Position numbers and translations under genes: made by a program. The notes under the pieces were generated by a model. That model was not told the origin of the DNA and ran no database searches. It worked only from the letters and a program-made list of their open reading frames with translations. DNA of 64,000 bases, taken from assembly GCA_963691705.1 (NCBI GenBank), contig OY829542.1:2611688-2675687 (forward strand), read 5' to 3'. Position 1 is the first letter of the stretch. Every line of letters begins with the position of its first letter. Positions 56,173 through 64,000 of the stretch are shown here, piece by piece. The DNA is from Viola odorata. Lineage: Eukaryota > Streptophyta > Magnoliopsida > Malpighiales > Violaceae.

Positions 56173-57435
56173 TAATAAATAAATAGAAAAAGCTTTTAGA
56201 GATCGTTAATGCCCTAGTTTGTTTGAATAATGTCAAATGTGAATAGACATCGGGAACAGTTTTCTTTATTTTTAACGTTGCAAGTTAAAACAATTGAGTT
56301 TTAGATAATTTATCCTGAATTCTTAATTACTCCGCCGAATTTTAATAATTATATAAATTAATATAAATTATTTTTATGAAAATTAAAAAAATAATTGATT
56401 CTAACGATAAAAATGACAATTATTTCAGAATAATGAAAAATAACTTGAAAATTATTTATTAGAAAACATAGTACTAATTTTTATCATTTGTTGCAACTTT
56501 TCCTCATTTTTTTAGAAATGACAAGTGTTATTTTTTTATCTATTCATAAAAAAGGTTAAAAAAACCTTTCTTTTTTTAGTAGAAATTATTAAAAAAGAAA
56601 TCTTCTGTTCTATATAGGAAAACTATTGGCATGCAATGAATGGTCAGACTAATTGTGAACCATTTTGCTTCTCGAGGACGATGTCACCAATTAGTGGCAA
56701 AATAACCGATTATCAGTCTGTGGACTTGAACACTAATTTTGGGTTACTTATCCGATGATCACGTCAATATGTAAATTTCCACAAATTAACAGAGAATCAG
56801 GTAGAAAAGACTTATATTGCTCTATCCAATAAGATTAGTACCTCATCACGAAAGGTAAATAATTTGCATTAAAAGTGTCACTAAAGTAAGAATATAAAAA
56901 TTTAATGTGTTACAAACGTAAGTAAAGAGTTCAAGGTAACATTTTCGATACAATTTAACAGCATGCGCAAATGAGACCATATGATGTTTCCCTTCTAGAA
57001 ATTTTTATTCCCTTATAGACTATTTTTTTTATTCCTTTTCTATTGTATTTTCTCCACCCTTCTACAGGTTAATTGTTTTAAAGCATATTTTAGCAACCAA
57101 CTTCGTCACAACAAGTAGGTTATTATTATTATTAAAAAAAAATACTCACTCTGCTTTTTATTAGCTGGCATTTTGAGCTTTAAATTTTGGTTCAATTTAA
57201 TTTACGTTTTGCTTTTTCTCATGTGCAACCTACTATTATTTGTGTCAGTTATTTTGATTAAGAAAATGAAACTTAATTTTACAGCCACATAAACGCAATG
57301 TGTAATTGAGTGGTAGGGTCCAAATTTGTGAAAGGGACCAACAATTATTTGCTGCTATGGTGTCTTCCTTAAAAAAAAATTATATGTTTTTAGTTAATTG
57401 CTTTCCATCGTTTTATTAACTATGCCTAATTAATA
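56173..57435. other. AT-rich spacer
   Basis: No coding block or complete element. A MITE-like left end, TACTCACTCTGCTTTTTATTAG near 57151, has no partner nearby. Confidence 0.45.
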
Positions 57436-58236
57436 CTCCCTCCGGTCGCGAAAGTATGTCATTTTAGACATTCTTTTACGGTCGGCAATAAACGTTGTTT
57501 TCCCTTTCCAACCATTCTTTCTCCGTTTTCTGACCATTTCACCCTCGATCTCTCTCATCTCTCCCTCGATCTGCTCCTCTCTCACGATCTCCCCGACTGT
57601 CCTCCTCTACCACCACCATCCACCGCCTCCTCTCTCCCTCTTGCTCAGTCCGTCGATTTACTCCTCTCTTCCTCTCGCTCAATCCATCGATCTATTCTTC
57701 TCTCCCTCGATCTGCTCCTCTCTCACGCCACTTCTCTTCCACCCACCGTCGTTCCTCCTAACGCCGGTCACTCCTCTTAGATCTGCGCTTTCCTTGTTTC
57801 TTTCTTCTGTTCTTCCTTTCTTTCTTTTTTTCATTTTTTTGGGGTTTGAGGTTTGATGGTTTTGGTTTGGTTGGTAGTGATTGGCCGGCGGTGGTTGGTG
57901 GCCGGATTTATGTTGGTGGTTGTGGTAATTGCAGAGGTTTGAAATTGCAGGGGTTGGTTTTTTGATTAATTGCAAATTGGGTAATTAATTTTCTGCAATT
58001 GATTTTTGCAGATTGGGTAATTGATTTTGGGAGATTGGGTATTCGATCTGAAATTAATTTGAGGATTGAATTGAAATTTGCAATGGGATTGATTCTGGAA
58101 TTAATTTGTTCAATTGCTGAAGATGGTTTGAAGGGCAAGAGTAACGAAGGGCAGTTTGGTAATCACATACCCACGCACAATGGTTCCTTAATCCGTGTGC
58201 CGGTCGCGAACGACATACTTTCGCGACCGGAGGGAG
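57436..58236. mobile_element. 801-bp TA-flanked foldback element with unrelated interior
   Basis: The ends are inverted repeats: CTCCCTCCGGTCGCGAAAGT on the left and ACTTTCGCGACCGGAGGGAG on the right, both next to TA. The perfect part is about 25 bases. Unlike the other elements, the inside is not a foldback: 57540-57830 is C/T-rich with repeated CTCCCTCGATCTGCTCCTCT, like a plant gene leader. It is followed by a G/T-rich stretch and by ATTGGGTAATTGATTTT-type repeats near 57975-58035. No transposase is visible. It may be a mariner-type carrier that took in host sequence. Confidence 0.75.
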
Positions 58237-60700
58237 TACTAATTTTGATTCTCCAACATATTGAAAATGATGAAAACAACATTTTTCAGAAACAAAAAAT
58301 AATAATTAGGACATCATTTTTTTAGAACTGAGAGAATATTTCCTAAAATATTGTGTACTAGCTTCAAATGTCAATTAATAAATACAAGAATGAGTAATAA
58401 ATAAATAGAGATATGATTGAATAATAATACAAATTAATGGGCATGCAGTTTTATATCCCTTAATCCTACGTTCTTGGGCTGACAAAGAACATTAAATAAT
58501 GTGAACAAAATATTTGTGAGAATCTAAGAAAGAAGGAACATTTGAACAAGGAAAGTGTAAAATCTAAGACTACGGAATTCGTTTAACCGAAAGCCACTGC
58601 TTTAACGATCGCCAAAACCATTTTCTAAATGCAAATCTTTCGGTTGGTAATTGGTAAAGTGAGGCAAATGACTTCTTATATATAATAATATTGCACGTTT
58701 TTAATAGCATATTTCAATAGTTTTAATCTTAATTATAGTCTGAAAAGTATGGTCAAAACATAGATAATTACAATCCAACTTTTTGTTAATTTAGTGTCAT
58801 CTCTTTTTATTGGTTGTGCCTTTTTGAACTATATATGAGCTCAGTCTCTCATTAATTAGTTGTTTTGTTTCTTATTTACACTCGGGTTCATATTTGAGTA
58901 TTGAGAGTACTAAAATTTACCCATTCGGCTTGTTTGTTAACTGGGCATGATATAAATGACGACGACCACGAAGTTTTATATAACACCGTATCTTTACAAT
59001 TGATCAATCCGGTAGAAATAAAATTAATTATTATGAGCTTAGGGGAAGTTTAATTGTTTCAAATTTTTGTTTTGTTGCCTCTAAGAATGGAATCAAATGA
59101 GAGATCTTGCATTAGGGCCACCATCGCTTTCATTTCACAAAACCCTTTTAGGACTTGAGGCTCCATATTCGGAGAAAAAAATGGCCGATATGTGTCTCCA
59201 TCCGGTAATCAATTCTCAATTCCTTATCCTCAACATAGTTCTTCTTTTTTCTTGGGAAAATATTGTTGTGGAGTGTAAACTTTCAAATTTGTTCTTAAGC
59301 ATCAAATATAATTTAATTAGTTAAATTATATTTTAGCCTTTTTACTTAAATGTATGTTTTATTAAATCACTATTTTATACTAATTGTTCATTAATTGAGG
59401 TGGGGGAAGCTAAACTTATATAGAAAAAATTATATTGCATATTTCTTAATTTATGTATTCTCTAATTAGATTTTGAGGGTCTAATATTGAAGGTAATTAA
59501 ATAAAATATTTAAATATATATGGTAGAATTTCATTCAACTTGTTATAATTCAGTGCAAGTTTATCCAAATTTTATATTTTTTTTATAGTAGTTGAAGTGA
59601 AAATTTTGTAAAATTTAGGGTTTTTATATAGCTTCGTCCAATATAAAATAGGAAAAATGTGAAAATAAAATAAAGAAAGAAAAGGAAAAGAATAAGATTC
59701 TACAAGAATATCATGTCTAATTGCATGTACAATGGGCTCCATAATTGAGAAAATAGATGCACAATGCCAAATCTATATGAAACCAAAAAAGAATTTGACC
59801 ACACCACATAAACACAAAAGATGTAGAAACAGGAGATTTATATTCGATCGTTTTGTACAATTATATTGATTCTTGTCCTCACCTTCCATTTGTCATTTCC
59901 ATGTTCATCAGTCCTCAGTTCACTAATTTGAAATTGCTGCTAATTGCCTTTCACGAATATTGGAATTGTCGGTGAAGCCATGGATATGGCCAATTCAAAA
60001 CAAAGAGCAACATTTGTTGTCCATATAATTTATCCGTATGGAGATGATAAGACGGACAAGAAGATATTCGAGGCAATCAAGATACAATAATTGTGGCTAG
60101 ATTGGAAATTGATGCCTAATTAACTTTACAGAAAAAATAATAATAATAAATGTTAAAAGTTGGTCATCGAGGAGGAACTTTTATTAATAAATTGTTAGGT
60201 ATTCTCGTTGCATAGTTGCATCAACATAAGTTACTCATATAAATAGTAATTAAATAGCACCTACGGCTACGGGTAGTTGTTACAATTAAGACTTTACCGC
60301 AACATGGATCTTTACAGGGTGTGATCGTAATATATATATATATAAACAGTGTATAAAATTTAATGAACTAGGTATCAGCAAGAGTTCAAGTCACCTCAGC
60401 TTATAAGAAAAAAAAACGTAGTGTGTAAAAAATTCACAACTTTTTGAGTACAATGGTACTTGACATGATAGCGAAGCCTTTTATGATCAAACAATTAGGA
60501 GTATGAATCTTAAAATAAGTGGGTTTGCACAAGTTTCAAATCCAAAGACCTTTCACTTGAGAGGATATTGAGAAAATAATAAATCTTGAAACTCACTCAT
60601 AAGTCACAATTTTTTTTATAGTACAGTAGTTTCTTAACGCGCTCCTTAGAGATATGGAAATGTGGCTAATAATTTTGTTACCTAGAAGATTGCTCATAAG
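58237..60700. other. AT-rich spacer without recognised gene
   Basis: Short open frames (for example 59097-59324) have no family resemblance or splice context. A TA microsatellite lies near 60331-60345. Confidence 0.5.
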
Positions 60701-60704
60701 AGAT

Positions 60705-60890
60705 GAATCTAGAGTAGATCTTGACGCCAAAGGTACCTGCAACGCGCCGGAGGTTGTCCCGGCATAAACACTCCGACGATTAAGTTATTTGAGAGAAAAT
60801 GTGTATAAAAGTGACTAGGGTTTTTGTATTGTTTGCGTACCTTAAATGTATATGTGTTGTATTTATAGTGAAAGTTGGACCTCTTAATTA
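60705..60890. repeat. Possible transposable-element fragment
   Basis: GGTACCTGCAACGCGCCGGA, then CACTCCGACGATTAAGTTA, and TTGTATTTATAGTGAAAGT about 90 bases later resemble, from memory, a repeat common in asterid genomes, with a reversed promoter-like TATTTATAG. I cannot assign it to a class. Confidence 0.3.
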
Positions 60891-63500
60891 AGAAGCCGTA
60901 TAGAAAATAAGAGATATGAGAGATCATATACCAATAGGAGAATAATTACCTTATTAGATAATTTTTTTTAATTGTGGAGAAATAAATATATTTTCCTTTA
61001 TAAAAGATCAAACCGTTCGACTAGCGTTCGTTAATAAAACGTTCGATATTTACCTATACATATAGCCGATTCAGACGTTTATTTATACATACCACCATTC
61101 CAATAAAAACTGTTTTCTTTATCAAGATCTTAACCTTGGGAGATTGTGTTTTTAAAGATGTAATTGTCGCTTCAGCACAAGGGTTGTTCAGTATCTATAA
61201 TATATGTTGTTGCATCATGTATATCCTCCACATATTAATTAGTTTCGAGGGTGATTAATTAATTTATGGTGTTCATTGTTGCATGAAATTGTTGTCAGTC
61301 GTGTTGCGTCCCACCACATTTATAAACCGGCGATCGATATAGGAGTATGTGTTAATTAAATACACGAATTTATGACAAAGTCGATAAGAACCATGTACCC
61401 TTGATGGGAAGGACCTCCGTATGACCAGAAGTATGTATATGGGCCTTATTTATGTTAGAAATTAGAGAATTTAATATACCTTTTTAATATATATGTTGAT
61501 TTTGATTTTGAGTATTACATATATTTGTATTATTTTACTTCTAATTGATTTCTCTTAAATTTTAAATTATAAAACAATGAAAGTTTTAAATAAAAATTAA
61601 GAAATTTAACTCTTTTAAAGAACTCATAGTATGCTTGGATAATTTGATCCATGAACTTTCTCTTATAAGCAAAGAACTCCCTAATCTTTCTTTTTATAAA
61701 AAAAAACTGCAAAAGATCCCCTGATTATTTACTTAATTTTATTCAAGCTCAGTAAACTTGAAAATGTTAGACTCAAACCCGGTACGGCCCGGATAATTAT
61801 CTAAGGTAAATTTGAGATTGTTTCTTTTTTTTTCCTACCTTAGATTTGTTAGCTAAAAATACTTAAAGCATAAACATCAAAATATATACTTTTATCATAA
61901 ATATTTTATTATTATTAAAATTATAGTGGAAAAAAAACATAAAACGGAACGTATCCTTAAAGTAGTTGGAGGAAATTTTTCCAACTTGGAAAAGGATTAG
62001 GGTCCAGTACCCTGGTCAACTCAACTGTAGCAATAAGCAACTACAATAATGGGTATGGGTCAACTGTAGAAAAGTGAGCCCAATGCTGGCCCATCCAATC
62101 TCAGCCTTTCGTTTTTTCTACCCATACGGTACTACAGGCAAGACCTTGGGCCAGATGGTGACCATCCTAGGATTCCCTCTAATAGCATGCGTCCACATTG
62201 CTAAAGGCTCAGGTCTGCTTCACCAATCACTACCGTCGGATTAAACCGCCAAAATCAATCACATTAGGTATCATTGTGACAATTTTCACCGTAAAGAAAT
62301 TTTCGCGTTCCTATTTTTTCAAAATTACTCTTTCGATTATAAGAGGGTCTTAAAGCATAAAAATTATCATTCTCACCTCATAATGTATCGAACATATATA
62401 TGACTTATCTTATAAAGAGGGCACACGCTTAGCAGCTGAGTTACAACTTCTACGCTTGTTCAACTCTTCTTAAGGAAAAAAAAAGTAATATGATTGAGGC
62501 ATAGTCCGGTCCAGAACTACCGGTTCTGTTTCTTACAACAATATCTTGAAATATAAAGCCCAAACCAAGACTATCCGAAGCCCAAACCAAAACTTTCCAA
62601 AGCCCAAACCAAAACAGTGTCGTTCAATGTACCTTTTTTTCTCCCATATAAAAGAATAACTTAATAAATTAGTAATAATGTGTACTTGTATGTTGAAGTG
62701 ATTAATGGGCAAAGCATATAGCATCTGAACTTCCGATCCTCTCCTCAAATTTACGGTATATGATTCTAGCTTAAAGTCGTCTATGCAATTAACATTTATT
62801 CCTGGCTCTGATTTTTCTTTGGGCAGATTATTCATGACATTGATTTCGATTTTGGTGTATTTTTCTTTGAACCGGGTGACAGCATTTTAAGATTTACCAT
62901 TTAAAGTTGATCTAACATTTGGAAATAACTTGTTCTCCTCTTATTTTTTATCTCATCAAAAGTCGAAATTAGGTTTTATCTGCTTGACATACGTTTTGTG
63001 TTGTAGCGGAGCAACACAAATTTTGAGAGTCAAAAATTACTATACGATGTTTAATTCTATTTTAATTTTTTAATATAAAAATTACACAATATAGAATACT
63101 TACAAACCGTACTAGAAAATTATAAACGTTATTAAAATATAGTTAAAAGTTATAATTTATTTACCACTAATATTAATTAGGAGTTAACCTAACTTCTTTA
63201 ATCATTTATAAAGTCTAATTAACTAGATTTTGGGAGGCGCTAAATACAATTAGAAGAAAAAAACCCAAAGCTCACGAAATGTATCTCAACTAACCCACTA
63301 AGGAAAATAACGCTAATTAAAAAAAATCTGTCCTTTTCCCTCTCAATCTTTTTTCGATCAAAGTATCTCCCAACTCCATCCCAAAGAATCAATTCGATAT
63401 ATCACAACTTGGATTTATTAATGTCCAAAGCACAAACATATGGGAATAGATTTTTTCTTTTTTGTTTAATTAATTGAATAATGCTCCTATAATTAATTAA
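60891..63500. other. AT-rich spacer without recognised gene
   Basis: Contains three near copies of AAAGCCCAAACCAA around 62555-62615. Otherwise no coding block, RNA gene or element ends seen. Confidence 0.5.
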
Positions 63501-63542
63501 CTAGTGAAAAAGTAACGTTTGTGGTTAAAATGCTCTCCTTGG

Positions 63543-63881
63543 ATGCTGCTTTTTTTCCGTAGAGGTTGCTTTCAACGGTTCCAATATTGTAAAGTGAGTG
63601 GTCATGTAGAGGCCGGCGGGAGGGTTGATGATGGTTCGGCGGCGTCAGCCAGGGAGGGCTGTGTTTTTCCTTCACCTTGCAAAGTTGTGGATGGAGTTCG
63701 TACATGGCTCGTCAATGGTGTTGCCACCATCTTCTTCTCTTCTCTTGTGCTATGTAATTGCTTTCATGTCGGCACCAAAGATGATGAGGATCATGAATCT
63801 GATCATGTTCATGACCATGCTTTCATCTCTTATGATCAATCGGGAAAAGAAACCGTAATCCACATTACATTACATTATTAA
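63543..63881 (+). CDS. Possible small plant protein with RTWLVN...CNCF...acidic block
   Basis: From about 63614 the frame reads EAGGRVDDGSAASAREGCVF, then VVDGVRTWLVNGVATIFFSS, then LVLCNCFHVGTKDDEDHES and a His/Asp-rich tail. The order of a V-R-T-W-hydrophobic helix, a Cys-x-Cys and an acidic run resembles an unnamed family of about 90-residue plant proteins that I recall only vaguely. The expected start (M-E-A-G-G) reads V-E-A-G-G here. The nearest in-frame ATG, 63543, adds about 24 residues with no resemblance, so the start may be lost or there may be an upstream exon. The gene is either partly decayed or mis-started. No function is assigned. Confidence 0.4.
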   Translation: MLLFFRRGCFQRFQYCKVSGHVEAGGRVDDGSAASAREGCVFPSPCKVVDGVRTWLVNGVATIFFSSLVLCNCFHVGTKDDEDHESDHVHDHAFISYDQSGKETVIHITLHY

Positions 63882-64000
63882 AACAGGTAAACACAAAATG
63901 TACAAATATATATATACGGGCACGAACACACACAGGCACCCACGTTCCATATATCTGTAATCTTGCATGGAAGATGTGTCATTATATTATAATTAATTTC

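Noticed and set aside
59969..60092. Short frame MDMANSKQRATFVVHIIYPY and onward
   Set aside because: Only about 36 codons, no recognised family, no splice signals that would extend it.
1..64000. CRISPR arrays, bacterial operons or viral genes
   Set aside because: No spaced direct repeats, ribosome-binding sites or viral domains seen; the window is ordinary plant nuclear DNA.

Overview
This 64-kb window is nuclear DNA of a flowering plant, most probably a eudicot. The genes are split by spliceosomal introns, the spacers are AT-rich, short mariner-like MITEs with CTCCCTCCG-type ends and TA target duplications are abundant, and the families present (U-box PUB30/31, VQ, CRM, ACR, phytosulfokine, TRM/DUF3741) are plant families. 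I cannot name the species from sequence alone. All gene identities come from recognising conserved sequence by eye; no database was searched.

Layout. Positions 1-3.3 kb hold relics: a duplicated, decayed RNase H domain of a retroelement, and a copy of a nuclear-envelope NEMP/PNET2-type gene whose middle, membrane-spanning part is missing. Positions 4.1-9.5 kb hold four tandem minus-strand copies of one small plant-specific gene family. Only the last (9020-9538) is intact; the other three show a truncation or a frameshift. A tRNA-Leu(CAG) sits between copies 1 and 2. Positions 9.7-16 kb are gene-poor. A PUB30/31-type U-box gene lies at 16.6-18.0 kb and a four-exon CRM-domain RNA-binding protein gene at 21.5-26.1 kb, the latter preceded by nested transposable elements. 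A solo LTR with perfect 5-bp target duplications lies at 27.0-27.9 kb.

Positions 30-52 kb are the gene-rich part: a VQ29-like gene; an EngB-type organellar GTPase (minus) head to head with a BSD-domain gene (plus); an ACR-type four-ACT-domain gene (minus); a PP2-A10-like gene (plus); a small two-exon gene for a 54-residue single-span membrane protein with a 2.2-kb intron (minus); and a TRM/DUF3741-motif gene (plus). A phytosulfokine precursor gene lies at 55.2-55.6 kb (minus). The rest, to 64 kb, is mostly repeat and spacer, with an 801-bp foldback element at 57.4-58.2 kb and a possible small gene at the right end.

These are independent plant genes rather than a pathway or operon. Several act in organelles or signalling, but nothing shows that they work together. 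I found no new multi-gene system. The best leads are the decaying tandem family, the NEMP copy lacking its membrane core, the MITEs whose ends diverge between copies yet stay complementary within each copy, the probable GC-AG intron, and the small membrane-protein gene.
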